From: Bradyrhizobium sp. AZCC 2262
Lineage (GTDB): Bacteria; Pseudomonadota; Alphaproteobacteria; Rhizobiales; Xanthobacteraceae
Direction: 5' to 3'
Assembly (NCBI RefSeq): GCF_036924535.1
Contig: NZ_JAZHRT010000001.1
Location: 1,488,001 to 1,552,000, forward strand
DNA: 64,000 bases
The position numbers and the translations under genes are program-made. The notes under the pieces are model-generated. The model did not search any database and was not told the DNA's origin. It saw only the letters and a program-made list of their open reading frames with translations. Positions 8,524 to 18,248 of the stretch are shown in pieces (the stretch's first letter is position 1; every line of letters starts with the position of its first letter).

Positions 8524-9543
8524 ATGTCGGTCGACACAACAAGCGCCACAGCTGCGGCAGGTGTCGATCCCACGCGCGCGAGAATCGCGGGCTCGATCAA
8601 GCAGGCCGCCTCGGCCACCGGCGCCAGCTTCGAATACCTGCTCGCCACCGCGAAGATGGAATCCAACTTCAATCCGAAGGCCGCCGCCAGCACCTCGTCG
8701 GCGCGCGGGCTGTTTCAGTTCATCGACCAGACCTGGCTCGGCACGGTGAAGGAGGCGGGTGACCATCTCGGCTACGGCAAATACGCCGACGCGATCACCA
8801 AAAATCCTTCCGGCAGCTATTCGGTCGATGATCCCACCGCGCGCGCCACGATCATGAAACTGCGCGACGATCCGGATGCCGCCTCGTCGATGGCGGCGGT
8901 GCTGACCCAGTCCAACAGTTTCAAGCTGACCGGCACGATTGGCCGCCGCCCGACCGACGCCGAACTCTATATGGCGCATTTCATGGGCGTCGGCGGCGCC
9001 GGCAAGCTGATCCAGAACGCCGAGGACAATCCGAACGCATCCGCCGCACAGATGTTTCCGAACGCGGCGGCGGCCAACCAGTCAATCTTCTACGACCGAT
9101 CGGGCAACGCGCGCAGCGTCTCGCAGGTCTATTCGGTGCTGAGCACGCGCTACGCGGCCGCCGCCAACTCGCCGGTGACGCGCACCGCCATGGCGGCTGC
9201 CGGCGGCGATCTGCCGAGGCGCGTCACGGTCGCGAGCAGCGCCGCGCCGGCGGCGACGGCGATCGACAACGCCGCCTATCTGTCGAGCTTTCCGGATCAG
9301 CGCAGCGTAACGCCGGTTGCCGCAACGTCGCAGGTTGCTGCAGCGTCATCGGAGCCGATCTTCCGCTCGCTGTTCCAGGCCGGCGAACGCGCGCAGCCGA
9401 TTTCGCCGGCGGTGCAGGAGTTGTGGGGCAGCAATTCGTCGCTTACCTCGGCGAGCACCGCGCTGTCAGGACATACGCCCGAGGTTCGCGCTCCCGGCCG
9501 ACTCGATCTCTTCAGCGACCGCGAAGGCACATTCAGCAGCTGA
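8524..9543 (+). CDS. Lytic transglycosylase-like protein
   Basis: A 339-residue protein with an SLT/lysozyme-like domain in residues 20-170. The likely catalytic Glu is in LATAKMESNFNPKA, followed by STSSARGLFQFIDQTWL, the typical transglycosylase core. The C-terminal half is Ala/Ser/Thr-rich and probably disordered. Such enzymes cleave peptidoglycan glycan strands, often to open space for envelope machines. No classical signal peptide is seen, as in flagellum- or secretion-associated muramidases exported by other routes; no flagellar gene is in the window. Confidence 0.82.
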   Translation: MSVDTTSATAAAGVDPTRARIAGSIKQAASATGASFEYLLATAKMESNFNPKAAASTSSARGLFQFIDQTWLGTVKEAGDHLGYGKYADAITKNPSGSYSVDDPTARATIMKLRDDPDAASSMAAVLTQSNSFKLTGTIGRRPTDAELYMAHFMGVGGAGKLIQNAEDNPNASAAQMFPNAAAANQSIFYDRSGNARSVSQVYSVLSTRYAAAANSPVTRTAMAAAGGDLPRRVTVASSAAPAATAIDNAAYLSSFPDQRSVTPVAATSQVAAASSEPIFRSLFQAGERAQPISPAVQELWGSNSSLTSASTALSGHTPEVRAPGRLDLFSDREGTFSS

Positions 9544-9811
9544 CATGCGGCAGCATGTTCGGTGAGGCGCTGCGAAGCGACGTCTCGAACCATGCGGCCC
9601 GAGTAGTGTGCGTGGCCATCTCTGCGAGACGCCGCGCGATGCACGGCTCCTTGGGGATAAGGGCGGTGCCTGTGCCGGGTTACCTCGCACCCTTAACAAA
9701 ACGTCAATAAAACCAGCCGTTTATGGTGAACCCTTTGTTAAGCGTCATGGTTTATTTTTTCTAATAGTGGCACCGCGTCACGGTGTCGTCTCACGTTGCG
9801 TAGCCAGGACC

Positions 9812-10987
9812 ATGATCGTTCGGCAGTTCATCAGTTGGATTCGTACCGCTCCGGCAGGCGAGCGGGCAGAGGCGACGCGGGCTTTGGCGCGGGCCTGGTT
9901 GATTTCAGATCTCACCGAGGACGATCGCATCGCCGCCGAAGGCGCGCTGCTGATGCTGCTCGACGATCCGTCGCCGCTGGTCCGCCAGGCCATGGCGGAA
10001 GTATTTTCGCGAAGCCCTGACGCGCCGGCCACGATCGTGCGAGCGCTTGCGGCCGACCAGCCGTCGATCGCGCTGCCGGTGCTCGAACATTCGCCGCTCC
10101 TGATCGACGCCGACCTCGTCGATATCGTCGCGACCGGTACCAGCGACACGCAATGCGCGATCGCTCGCCGCATCAATTTGCCGTCGTCGGTTTCCGCCGC
10201 GATTGCCGAAGTAGGTTCGGCGGCGGCAGCGCTCGAATTGATCGAAAACGCCTACGCCGAGCTTGCGCCATTTTCCTGGGACCGCATTGTCGAACGGCAT
10301 GGCCATCTCGCCGCCATCAGGGAAGCGATGCTGGTACTGGAAGGCTTGCCGGCCGCCACCCGCGCGGCGCTGGTCGCAAAACTGACCAACACGCTCGCGC
10401 AGCTCGCTGCCGCCCGCTACTGGCTGAGCCCCGAAAGGGCGGGGCGGCTGGCGGACGAGTCCCGCGAACGCTCGACCATCAGCATCGCGGCGCGCTCGCG
10501 CGGCGAAGACATGCAGGGCCTGGTCCAGCATCTGCGCGCAACGGGGCAGCTCAACGCCGGCCTGATCCTGCGCGCGCTGTTGTCGGGCAATCTCGAACTG
10601 TTCGAGGCCGCGCTTGCCGAACTGGCCGACCTGCCGCTGGCCCGCGTTACCGCGCTCGTGCATGACCGCGGCAACGCCAGCCTGCAGGCGCTGCTGGTTC
10701 GCGCCGGCCTTCCGGAATCGACCTTTGCGGCGTTCCGCGTCGCGCTCGAGGCCAGCCGCGAGACCGGCTATGTCGATACGACCGGCGGGGCGGAGAGACT
10801 GCGCCGCCGCATGGTCGAGCGCGTTCTGACCCACTGCGAAACCGACGGCAAATCCGCCGAGCCGCTGTTGATCCTGCTGCGGCGCTTCGCGACCGAGTCC
10901 GCGCGCGAGGAAGCCCGCATGTTCTGCGAGGAACTGGTCGCCGACGAAGCGCACGTGCCGCCCGTGCGCGATCTGATCGCGGCGTAG
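9812..10987 (+). CDS. DUF2336 domain protein
   Basis: A 391-residue, largely alpha-helical protein starting MIVRQFISWIRTAPAGERAEAT. Helical repeats such as LLDDPSPLVRQAMAEVFS and AQCAIARRINLP-like segments match the alphaproteobacterial DUF2336 family, whose members are thought to be HEAT-like scaffolds, some linked to cell-cycle signalling. The frame is open 200 bases further upstream, but the conserved start is at ATG 9812. It stands alone, converging on the Hpt gene across a pair of palindromes. Molecular role unknown. Confidence 0.85.
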   Translation: MIVRQFISWIRTAPAGERAEATRALARAWLISDLTEDDRIAAEGALLMLLDDPSPLVRQAMAEVFSRSPDAPATIVRALAADQPSIALPVLEHSPLLIDADLVDIVATGTSDTQCAIARRINLPSSVSAAIAEVGSAAAALELIENAYAELAPFSWDRIVERHGHLAAIREAMLVLEGLPAATRAALVAKLTNTLAQLAAARYWLSPERAGRLADESRERSTISIAARSRGEDMQGLVQHLRATGQLNAGLILRALLSGNLELFEAALAELADLPLARVTALVHDRGNASLQALLVRAGLPESTFAAFRVALEASRETGYVDTTGGAERLRRRMVERVLTHCETDGKSAEPLLILLRRFATESAREEARMFCEELVADEAHVPPVRDLIAA

Positions 10988-11013
10988 GCCAGCATTGTAA
11001 CCACACATTCGAT

Positions 11014-11131
11014 GTCGTCCCTGCGAACGCAGGGACCCATAACCACCGACGCTGATTGTTTCAGAAGATGGTCGCTCCATCGCTCCACGGATAAGCCGCG
11101 GCGTATGGGTCCCTGCGTTCGCAGGGACGAC
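11014..11131. repeat. 28-bp inverted repeat pair between convergent genes
   Basis: The 28-bp block at 11014-11041 (GTCGTCCCTGCGAACGCAGG plus GACCCATA) recurs as its exact reverse complement at 11104-11131. Each copy is also an internal hairpin, CCCTGCGAACGCAGGG. This is a familiar Bradyrhizobium-type mosaic repeat; here it separates the ends of the DUF2336 and Hpt genes and could terminate both. Confidence 0.85.
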
Positions 11132-11155
11132 CTGTGGCGATAGCCGCGCCAGATC

Positions 11156-11734
11156 CTATTCCGCCGGAACGATGCTCGGCGCCAGGATCGCTTCGAGATG
11201 TTCGGGGCGGTCGCGGTTGACCTTGAGCAGGAATTCGTCCGCGACGCCGCGCAGCTGCTTGCTCAGCTTGCTGGCCATTGTGACGGTGTCGAGCTTGGTG
11301 CGTTCGCGCACGATCGCCTGAATGGCGTTGATGTGGTGGGTGATCAGCTCGGCCGGGACCTGGTCGAGGTCGGGCGCGTGTTCGATGATGCGGCAGAGGC
11401 TTTCGGCGGCGGCGCCTGCGGAAGGGAAGCCGAAAGTGGCGGCGTCGCCCTTGATGTCATGGGCGGCGCGAAACAGCTCTTCGCGGTTGTCGGTGGTGAA
11501 GGCGTCGCGGAGAACGACCGCATGCGCCGCCGAGAGCCGGTCGGCCTCGATCGTCATCCAGTTCTTGAATTCACCGGACAGTCCGGCGAGCGCCTTTTCC
11601 GCGCGCCCGACGGGATCGTCGAGGTCGGATTCGGGAACGCGCAGCAATACCTTGCGCAAGGGATTGGGCTGCGTGATTACGTGGTGATCGCCAAACGACT
11701 TGACCTGTATCGTCCCGGGCTTCTGTTTCGTCAT
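11156..11734 (-). CDS. Hpt-domain phosphotransfer protein
   Basis: A 192-residue cytoplasmic protein with a histidine phosphotransfer core: FRAAHDIKGDAATFG places the phosphorylatable His at residue 92 in the canonical HxxKG context, inside a helical bundle (about 75-150). The N-terminal 50 residues and the C-terminal LSKQLRGVADEFLLK helix lie outside the domain. It is encoded 21 bases downstream of a response regulator on the same strand, so the two very likely exchange phosphate. No cognate histidine kinase is in the window. Confidence 0.85.
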   Translation of the reverse strand: MTKQKPGTIQVKSFGDHHVITQPNPLRKVLLRVPESDLDDPVGRAEKALAGLSGEFKNWMTIEADRLSAAHAVVLRDAFTTDNREELFRAAHDIKGDAATFGFPSAGAAAESLCRIIEHAPDLDQVPAELITHHINAIQAIVRERTKLDTVTMASKLSKQLRGVADEFLLKVNRDRPEHLEAILAPSIVPAE

Positions 11735-11755
11735 CAGGGTCTCTCCGGGCCGGCG

Positions 11756-12301
11756 CTAGACGGCCGAGCGCGCCTTGTCGAGCAGCGACGGCTGTTGCAT
11801 GACTTCCACCTCGCCGCCCACGCGGCGCTCGGGGCCGATATAGGCGTTGTTGGTATTGCGCCGGCGGTCGGGGCCGAAATAGGTCTTGGTCTTGATGAAG
11901 GGGCGCGGGTTGGCGACGACGTTGAGAATGCGCTGGTAGAGTCCCTTGGCCGAGATCGGCTTCGCCAGAAACTCGGTGACGCCGGCATCGCGTGCGACGG
12001 TGACGCGGCGTTTCTCCGAATGCCCGGTCAGCATGATGATCGGCGCGTAGGGGTTGCCCTTCGATTCCGGCTGCCGGATCATCTGCGCCAGTTCGAGACC
12101 GTCAAAGATCGGCATCGACCAGTCGGTGATGACGATATCGGGCACGTAGTGGCTGTACATTTCCAGCGCAGTGGCGCCGTCCTCGGCCTCATAGGCCTCG
12201 CGCGCGCCGAACGAATGCAACAGCGTCCGCAGGATGCGGCGCATGTGCGGATTGTCGTCGCAAATCAGAAATCGCAGCTTGTTGAAGTCGATGCGATACA
12301 T
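11756..12301 (-). CDS. Single-domain response regulator
   Basis: A receiver domain protein of 181 residues. Acidic pocket Asp15/Asp16 (FLICDDNPHMRR), phosphoacceptor Asp60 (IVITDWSMPIFDG), the Thr of MLTGHSE and the Lys of FLAKPIS are all present. No output domain is seen; the C-terminal 60 residues (FGPDRRRNTNNAYIGPERR) hold the short basic FGPDRRR/IGPERR motifs often found at the end of alphaproteobacterial receivers. The start is ATG 12301 (MYRIDFNKLRFL); upstream codons belong to no domain. Probably co-transcribed with the Hpt gene. Confidence 0.92.
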   Translation of the reverse strand: MYRIDFNKLRFLICDDNPHMRRILRTLLHSFGAREAYEAEDGATALEMYSHYVPDIVITDWSMPIFDGLELAQMIRQPESKGNPYAPIIMLTGHSEKRRVTVARDAGVTEFLAKPISAKGLYQRILNVVANPRPFIKTKTYFGPDRRRNTNNAYIGPERRVGGEVEVMQQPSLLDKARSAV

Positions 12302-12468
12302 GGTCCGGCCCGGCCAAGCTAAACGGTATACTGGTGTTAACCATATCGCGGTGCTCGTTAAGGAATGGTTGCGAAGCCGGTCTATTCGGCACGCGCCGAT
12401 AGCGAATGGCGCCACTTTTTCAGGACAGGAACCCGGTTCAAGGTCACCAGGCGGTCACCAGGTGGGCG

Positions 12469-13248
12469 TCAGGATCCGAATTGCTCGCGCAGGATGCGTT
12501 CCTCGAGGCTGTGACCGGGATCGAACAGCATCCGCATCGAGATCGTCTTGTCGGACAGCACCTCGACGCGGCGGACATCGCGCACGTCGTCATGGTCGGC
12601 GGCGGCCGCAACCGGACGCTTTTCGCCTTCGAGCACCTCGATGACAACGAAAGCGGAGTTGGGGAGGAGCGCGCCGCGCCAGCGCCTGGGCCGGAACGCG
12701 CTAATCGGGGTCAGCGCCAGAAGCGCGGCATTGATCGGCAGGATAGGCCCCTGCGCCGAGAGGTTATAGGCGGTGGAGCCGGCCGGCGTCGCCACCAGGA
12801 TGCCGTCGGCGATCAATTCCGCCATCCGCTCGTGCTCGTCGATCAGGATGCGCAGACGTGCGGCCTGGTTGGTCTGGCGAAACAGCGCGACCTCGTTGAT
12901 GGCGTGATGCAGATGCACCGCGCCATGGATGTCGGTGGCGCGCATCAGGAGCGGATTGATCAGCGATTCCCGCGCCGCCGCCAGCCGCGTCTGCAAATCG
13001 TGCGTGGTGAATTCGTTCATCAGGAAGCCGACGGTGCCGCGATGCATGCCGTAGATCGGCTTGCCCGAGCGCATATGCCGGTGCAGCGTCTGCAGCATCA
13101 ATCCGTCGCCGCCGAGCGCCACCACGACGTCGGCGTCGTCGGCATCGTGATTGCCGTAGAGCTTGACGAGCTGCGCCAGCGCGGTCTGCGCTTCGGTGCT
13201 TGCGCTCGCCACAAAGGCGATCCGGTCGTATCGCTTGGGGGTGGCCAT
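12469..13248 (-). CDS. nadK: NAD kinase
   Basis: Phosphorylates NAD to NADP with ATP or polyphosphate. The 259-residue protein has the diagnostic GGDG at residues 46-49 ([16 protein letters not shown]), [12 protein letters not shown], and the second conserved block [21 protein letters not shown]. Length and motif order match the alphaproteobacterial enzyme. It lies upstream of, and in the same direction as, the response regulator, but a 167-base gap argues for a separate transcript. Confidence 0.96.
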   Translation of the reverse strand: MATPKRYDRIAFVASASTEAQTALAQLVKLYGNHDADDADVVVALGGDGLMLQTLHRHMRSGKPIYGMHRGTVGFLMNEFTTHDLQTRLAAARESLINPLLMRATDIHGAVHLHHAINEVALFRQTNQAARLRILIDEHERMAELIADGILVATPAGSTAYNLSAQGPILPINAALLALTPISAFRPRRWRGALLPNSAFVVIEVLEGEKRPVAAAADHDDVRDVRRVEVLSDKTISMRMLFDPGHSLEERILREQFGS

Positions 13249-13388
13249 CGGACGACGAACTCTTGGGTAGCACCAGGATCGGGTGGCGCCGGATTGCGCC
13301 GCGCTCGTCTATACACCTTAGGCAGGCTTGTCGAGATAGCCAGCCCGCTCTTTCGCGCCGGTAACGTAAACCGCTGGTCATCGGAACG

Positions 13389-15548
13389 TCATTTTTCCTG
13401 CAACGTCCGGATCGGGTCCCAGTCCTCGCCCGGCGGGTTTTGGGCCAATTCCCGGGCCCGCGCCGCAAACAGCGACGCCGGCCGGTCGATGTCGGCCGAA
13501 CGGCCGAAACACTGCGCGGCGCGATCGAATTCGCGGGCCCGCCACTGCGCCAGCCCGTCGGCGTAGTTGGCGATCAATGTCGCTTGCGCGGACGTCAGCT
13601 CGGCCGACAGCGCCAGCAATTGGTAGATTTTCAGCGCCTGGGTTCGTCCCTTGACCCTGATGGCGTCGAGTTCGCGCCAGGCGAAGGCCTCGCCGGTGAG
13701 GGCTACGGTGGTCTCGGAAGCGATGACCGTGGTGCCATAGAATTTGTTGGCGCCCTCCAGCCGCGATGCCAGGTTCACGGCGTCGCTCATCACGGAGTAG
13801 TTGAAGCGCCGCCGTGATCCGAAATTGCCGACCAGCGCCTCGCCGGAATTGATGCCGATCCGCTGCGCCAGCTTGCATTCCTGGAACAGGGCGGAAGAAG
13901 CGTTGAGTTCGGTCAGTTGCGTGCAGCAATCCAGCGCGGCGCGCGCCGCGTTGGCGGCATGATCAGGGTCGTCGGCCGGCGCGCCGAACACCGCCACGAT
14001 GGAGTCGCCGATATATTTGTCGACGTATCCGCCGTGACGCTCGATGACGTCGGTCATCGCCGACAGATATTCGTTCATCAGCTCCATCAGGTTGTCGGGC
14101 GACATCTTTTCCGCGATCAGCGAAAATCCCTCGATGTCGGAGAAGAACACCGTCACGTTGCGGGTTTCGCCGCCGAGTTCAGGCAATTTGTTCGACGACA
14201 GCATGCGGTTGATGACGTGCGGGGCAAGGTAGAGCGCAAAGCTCTTCTGCAGCAGGCGGCGGTCCTTGTCGGCGACGACGAAGCGGAAGCCGATGGTGGC
14301 GGCGAGCGCGAAAAGGCTCGCCAGGAACGGCTCGGCGATCGGCAGCGCCAGCGCGTGGTTGAACGCGATCGTGGCGCCGGCAATGCTGGCCCCGATCACG
14401 GCCATCCAGGCCATTGCTGCGCTGAGCGGCCGAAACCGCCACGCGGCGACTGCCGCCAGCGCCGCAAACAGGGCAGAGATCAGAAAGCGCACCAGCGGGC
14501 CGGGTTCGACCACCGCGTTGCGCGAGATCAGATTGTTGACCGCCGTTGCATGGATATAGACGCCGGCGATTGTGCTGATCCGAAAGCCGGCCGTGACCGG
14601 CGTACTCTCACCCGCGCAGCGCGGTACGCGCGCGCCTTCGATTCCGGTCGCAAAACGCTTGGAGGTCTGGCGGCGGTCCTCGATATCGAGAACGCTGCCG
14701 AAAATGACGACCTTTCCGGCGAACCACCGCCGAAAGTAATCCTTGTCGTTCTTGACGGCGCACGCGCGCAGGTCGGCAAACGAGAAGGTCGGAATGTCGT
14801 CGGCACCGCCTTCGAAATTCAGCGTCATGGTGTTAGGCACGCGGCCGGGGACGCGGTAGCCGGCAAGCGTCAGCCTGCCGCGTTCATCGAACTCGGGTGC
14901 GGCGCCCAGCGCCCGCGAGGCCAGCTCGACCGCCATCGAGGGCACCGTCGTCCCGTTGACGGTGAAGTCCAGCGGCAGGCGCCGCACGATATCGTCGCTG
15001 TCGACATGAACGTTGAGCGGGCGGATGTTCTGCTGCTGGCGCACCGCGACGCGCTGTCCCGGCGATGGCCTGACCGGCTGGTTGCCGCCCAGGATCTCTC
15101 CCAGCACCACCTTGCCGTTCGTCGCCGCGCCGGCCAGCGCGCGAAGGAAGTCGCGGTCGAAGCCGCGGACTTTCTCGCCGAGCGTGCCCTCGCCGAACGG
15201 TATCTCCGACTGCTCGATCGATTTCGGAATCACCATGTCGAAGCCGGCGACCTTGGCGCCGCCTTCGAGCGTCGCACTCAGCACGCGGCCGATCTCCCCG
15301 GTCCAGGTCAGCATTGGCGCGTCCATGAACGGGGCGGTGCGCAGGCTTTCCTCGTCGATCGCGACGACGACCGCCGGCGAAGCGGCCGGATCCTGCCCGT
15401 GGCCGAACATTTCCCAGCGCAGCGCGGTGAGGAGGTCGAGGGACAGCCCGCGGATCGGTCTGGCGGCGGGGGAAACCGAAGCCGCCGCGCAGACCAGCAC
15501 GATGGCGGCAACCACCATCCTGTTGCGCGTGCTGCGCCGGATTCTCAA
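13389..15548 (-). CDS. CHASE2-domain adenylate/guanylate cyclase
   Basis: Membrane sensor cyclase of 719 residues. An N-terminal helix is followed by a periplasmic CHASE2 domain (about 40-335), three membrane helices (about 350-425) and a class III cyclase domain (about 460-650). Metal-binding Asp471 (VFFSDIEGFS) and Asp515 (YIGDSIVAVFG) are present, as is SDAVNLASRLEG near the substrate site. It should make cyclic AMP, or less likely GMP, in response to an unknown periplasmic cue. A FecR-type gene lies 19 bases upstream on the same strand, a recurrent partner of CHASE2 cyclases. Confidence 0.93.
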   Translation of the reverse strand: MRIRRSTRNRMVVAAIVLVCAAASVSPAARPIRGLSLDLLTALRWEMFGHGQDPAASPAVVVAIDEESLRTAPFMDAPMLTWTGEIGRVLSATLEGGAKVAGFDMVIPKSIEQSEIPFGEGTLGEKVRGFDRDFLRALAGAATNGKVVLGEILGGNQPVRPSPGQRVAVRQQQNIRPLNVHVDSDDIVRRLPLDFTVNGTTVPSMAVELASRALGAAPEFDERGRLTLAGYRVPGRVPNTMTLNFEGGADDIPTFSFADLRACAVKNDKDYFRRWFAGKVVIFGSVLDIEDRRQTSKRFATGIEGARVPRCAGESTPVTAGFRISTIAGVYIHATAVNNLISRNAVVEPGPLVRFLISALFAALAAVAAWRFRPLSAAMAWMAVIGASIAGATIAFNHALALPIAEPFLASLFALAATIGFRFVVADKDRRLLQKSFALYLAPHVINRMLSSNKLPELGGETRNVTVFFSDIEGFSLIAEKMSPDNLMELMNEYLSAMTDVIERHGGYVDKYIGDSIVAVFGAPADDPDHAANAARAALDCCTQLTELNASSALFQECKLAQRIGINSGEALVGNFGSRRRFNYSVMSDAVNLASRLEGANKFYGTTVIASETTVALTGEAFAWRELDAIRVKGRTQALKIYQLLALSAELTSAQATLIANYADGLAQWRAREFDRAAQCFGRSADIDRPASLFAARARELAQNPPGEDWDPIRTLQEK

Positions 15549-15567
15549 GCGGGGTGGCCCGTCACGC

Positions 15568-16230
15568 CTATTCCATCCGCAGCAACCGGCCGACGATCGG
15601 CGTCGCGCCGGGCTTGGCCTGCGGGTCTACCTTGAAGACGATATGCGATGTTTTGAACGTGGCGGTGTAGAGGCCGCCGGGAGCCAGGGCGACGTTCTCG
15701 CTGGCGAAATCCAGGAACCGTCCCTTGAGCTGGGTGCCGCCGAGACTGATCTCCTGACGCTCGCCCGGCACGTCGAGGCGCCGGATCACCAGTTTGCCGC
15801 GGCCTTTGGCCTCCACCAGCGGCGATGCGCCGTAAAGGGTGAGCTGCGGCTGCGGTAGGGAAGCGGCTTCGACGCTGCGCAGCACGGTGGCGGCGACGCC
15901 GCTGGTCTCGCGCGTGGTCGCGTTGGCCTGGTTGGGATCGCAATTCGTCTTCTCGGCCTTGACGTCGGCGAGGTGAACCGCGCTCTCCTCGGTGCCGACG
16001 ATGATGGTGCCGGCACCACTGATCGTCTCGCGCCGGCATGACTTCAGGTAGCTGAGAATGACGGAGCCGCCGTCGCCGATCTTGATGACCGCTTTGGGCG
16101 TCACATAGTCCATGAATTCCGCGCCGGTGACCTTGCCCTGAACGTCCTCGACCACCGCGACCGGCGAATCTGCGGCCGCCGGAGAGGCCACCGCCATCAG
16201 GCCGAGACAAACAGCAATCGAACGTTTCAT
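15568..16230 (-). CDS. FecR-domain exported protein
   Basis: A 220-residue protein with a clear signal peptide (MKRSIAVCLGLMAVASPAAA) and a FecR-like beta-rich region: VAVVEDVQGKVTGAEFMDY followed by VIKIGDGGSVILSYLKSC. Similar small FecR proteins are encoded with CHASE2 cyclases and may supply or shape the periplasmic signal. It is the first gene of a probable two-gene transcript with the cyclase. Two Cys (near 63 and 97) could form a disulfide. Function inferred from context. Confidence 0.78.
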   Translation of the reverse strand: MKRSIAVCLGLMAVASPAAADSPVAVVEDVQGKVTGAEFMDYVTPKAVIKIGDGGSVILSYLKSCRRETISGAGTIIVGTEESAVHLADVKAEKTNCDPNQANATTRETSGVAATVLRSVEAASLPQPQLTLYGASPLVEAKGRGKLVIRRLDVPGERQEISLGGTQLKGRFLDFASENVALAPGGLYTATFKTSHIVFKVDPQAKPGATPIVGRLLRME

Positions 16231-16519
16231 GTTGAGTCCCCATCGGAAAGCGCAGGTTCGTTAGTCGCGCCAGCGCCCGGTTGGTTTCATGAATGGATCA
16301 AAAATACCCGTCGGTGCGTCGACGGAACCGACCGATAGCACCTGACGGCCGGCGTGGACAACCACCGGACGCATTGACCGCTTTCTCACGCGATGCTGTC
16401 GGGATTGTGATTTTCGAGAAAGTTTCTCCTTGTTGTGCACCACGGCCTCATTGTCGCACTGTTGCGGCAGAATCCGCAGAGCGCGCGGCTGGATCGCGGG
16501 TGCACAGGGAGCAAACGGC

Positions 16520-18094
16520 ATGGCTTTTCGTTTCACGGCGACGCGCCCCATGTGCCTTGCCGCCACGCTCCTGGTCGTGTGTTGGGTGAGCGGGGCGCGC
16601 GCCGAGGAGGCAAGTTCGCCGGCCTCGCAGCAGCAACCTGCGGCCACGCCGTCGCCGTCGCCATCGGGCCAGAAGGGCGGAGCAGGGCGGGCCGGCGCCA
16701 CAACCCAGCCGCCCGCGGCCGAACAACATCGCCTGCCGCCGGATTCCACCACCAGGCAGACCCTGGCGCTGCCCGGCCGCACGCTCGACTTCACCGCCAC
16801 CGCAGGCTCGATCCGGCTGTTCGACGACAAGGGCGAGCCCCAGGCCGAAATCGCCTACACCTCCTACCAGCTCGAGGGCGTCGATCGCGCAAGCCGGCCG
16901 GTGACGTTTCTGTTCAACGGCGGTCCGGGCGCGTCCTCGGCCTGGCTGCAGTTCGGCGACGCCGGCCCCTGGCGCGTGTCGATCACAGGCGAGGGCGCCG
17001 TGTCGTCAGCGACGCCTGAGCTGTTGCCCAACGCCGAGACCTGGCTCGACTTCACCGATCTCGTCTTCATCGATCCCGTCGGCACCGGCTACAGCCGCTT
17101 CGTCGCGTCCGGCGACGATACGCGCAAGCGCCTCTACTCCGTCGACGGCGACGTCAGCGCCATCGCGCTCGTGATCCGGCGCTGGCTGGAAAAATACGAC
17201 CGCCTGCTGTCGCCGAAATTCGTCACCGGCGAGAGCTATGGCGGCATCCGCGGACCGAAGATCGTGCGCAATCTGCAGACCCAGCAGGGCGTCGGCGTGC
17301 GCGGCGTGATCATGATCTCACCGCTGTTCGACTATCGCGACTTTAGCGGCTCGAGCCTCCTGCAATACATGTACACGCTGCCGAGCATGGCGGCGGTCGC
17401 GCGCGAAGCCAAGGGAGCGGTGACGCGCGCCGATCTCGCCGATGTCGAACGCTACGCGCAGGGCGAATATCTCACCGATCTTATCAAGGGACAGGCCGAC
17501 AAAGAGGCGACGACCCGCCTTGCCGACAAGGTGGCCGCGTTGACCGGCATCGATCAGGCGGTGAGCCGCAGGCTGGCCGGGCGTTTCGAGGTCGGCGAAT
17601 TCCGCAGGGAGTTCGACCGCCGCAACGGCCGCGTGACGGGACGCTACGACGCCTCGGTGTCGGGCTTCGATCCCTATCCGGATTCCAGCTACTTTCTTTT
17701 CGGCGATCCCTCCGGCGATTCCCTGATGGCGCCGCTGACGAGCGCGGCCGTCGACCTTACCACGCGCAAACTCAATTGGCGCCCCGACGGCTCGTACCAA
17801 TTGCTCAATGAAGCCGTGAACAGAGCCTGGGATTTCGGCCGTGGTCCGGCCGAGTCGGTTTCGCAGTTGCGCCAGATTCTCGCGCTCGACCCGAAAATGA
17901 AATTGCTGGTCGGCCACGGGCTGTTCGATCTCGCCACACCTTATTTTGGCTCGAAGGTGATTCTCGACCAGTTGCCGGCCTATGCGCGATCGGACCGGGT
18001 GAAACTCGTGGTCTATCCCGGCGGCCACATGTTCTATTCGCGCGACGCCGCACGTCAAGCATTTCGTGCGGAGGTCGAGAAGGCGATGAAGTGA
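16520..18094 (+). CDS. S10 family serine carboxypeptidase-like protein
   Basis: Exported peptidase of 524 residues. Signal peptide to about residue 30 (SGARAEEAS), then a Pro/Gln-rich linker and an alpha/beta-hydrolase fold. NGGPGASSAWLQFGDAGP is the S10 oxyanion region, VTGESYGGIRGPKI holds the nucleophile Ser, and the Asp and His are in GLFDLATPYFG and PGGHMFYSRD. Such enzymes remove C-terminal residues from peptides. ATG 16520 is supported by GGGAG 8 bases upstream; an in-frame extension upstream has no signal peptide. Divergent from fecR across 289 bases. Confidence 0.92.
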   Translation: MAFRFTATRPMCLAATLLVVCWVSGARAEEASSPASQQQPAATPSPSPSGQKGGAGRAGATTQPPAAEQHRLPPDSTTRQTLALPGRTLDFTATAGSIRLFDDKGEPQAEIAYTSYQLEGVDRASRPVTFLFNGGPGASSAWLQFGDAGPWRVSITGEGAVSSATPELLPNAETWLDFTDLVFIDPVGTGYSRFVASGDDTRKRLYSVDGDVSAIALVIRRWLEKYDRLLSPKFVTGESYGGIRGPKIVRNLQTQQGVGVRGVIMISPLFDYRDFSGSSLLQYMYTLPSMAAVAREAKGAVTRADLADVERYAQGEYLTDLIKGQADKEATTRLADKVAALTGIDQAVSRRLAGRFEVGEFRREFDRRNGRVTGRYDASVSGFDPYPDSSYFLFGDPSGDSLMAPLTSAAVDLTTRKLNWRPDGSYQLLNEAVNRAWDFGRGPAESVSQLRQILALDPKMKLLVGHGLFDLATPYFGSKVILDQLPAYARSDRVKLVVYPGGHMFYSRDAARQAFRAEVEKAMK

Positions 18095-18110
18095 ACTCGC
18101 AACAATAAAA

Positions 18111-18142
18111 AACCGGCGCAGTGATCATGCACTGCGCCGGTT
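18111..18142 (-). terminator. Rho-independent terminator of the TPR gene
   Basis: Perfect 13-bp arms AACCGGCGCAGTG and CACTGCGCCGGTT around a 6-base loop. Six A residues on the left give a T-run on the minus strand, so it best ends the leftward TPR gene; the rightward peptidase transcript could stop here as well. Confidence 0.8.
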
Positions 18143-18150
18143 CTCATTGT

Positions 18151-18234
18151 GTCGTCATTGCGAGGAGCGGAGCGACGAAGCAATCCAGACTTCCGTCGTG
18201 ATGTGGATTGCTTCGCTTCGCTCGCAATGACGAC
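18151..18234. repeat. REP-like palindromic element
   Basis: Starts GTCGTCATTGCGAGGAGCGG and ends with its near-complement (TTCGCTCGCAATGACGAC), with internal GAAGCAATCC/GGATTGCTTC arms. This repeat type is widespread in Bradyrhizobium and other alphaproteobacteria. It lies between convergent genes. Confidence 0.85.
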
Positions 18235-18248
18235 GAGAGGCTAGTGCC

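Noticed and set aside
13917..15635. Rightward ORF of 572 codons opposite the cyclase
   Set aside because: Arg/Asp/Gly-rich antisense shadow of the CHASE2 cyclase gene.
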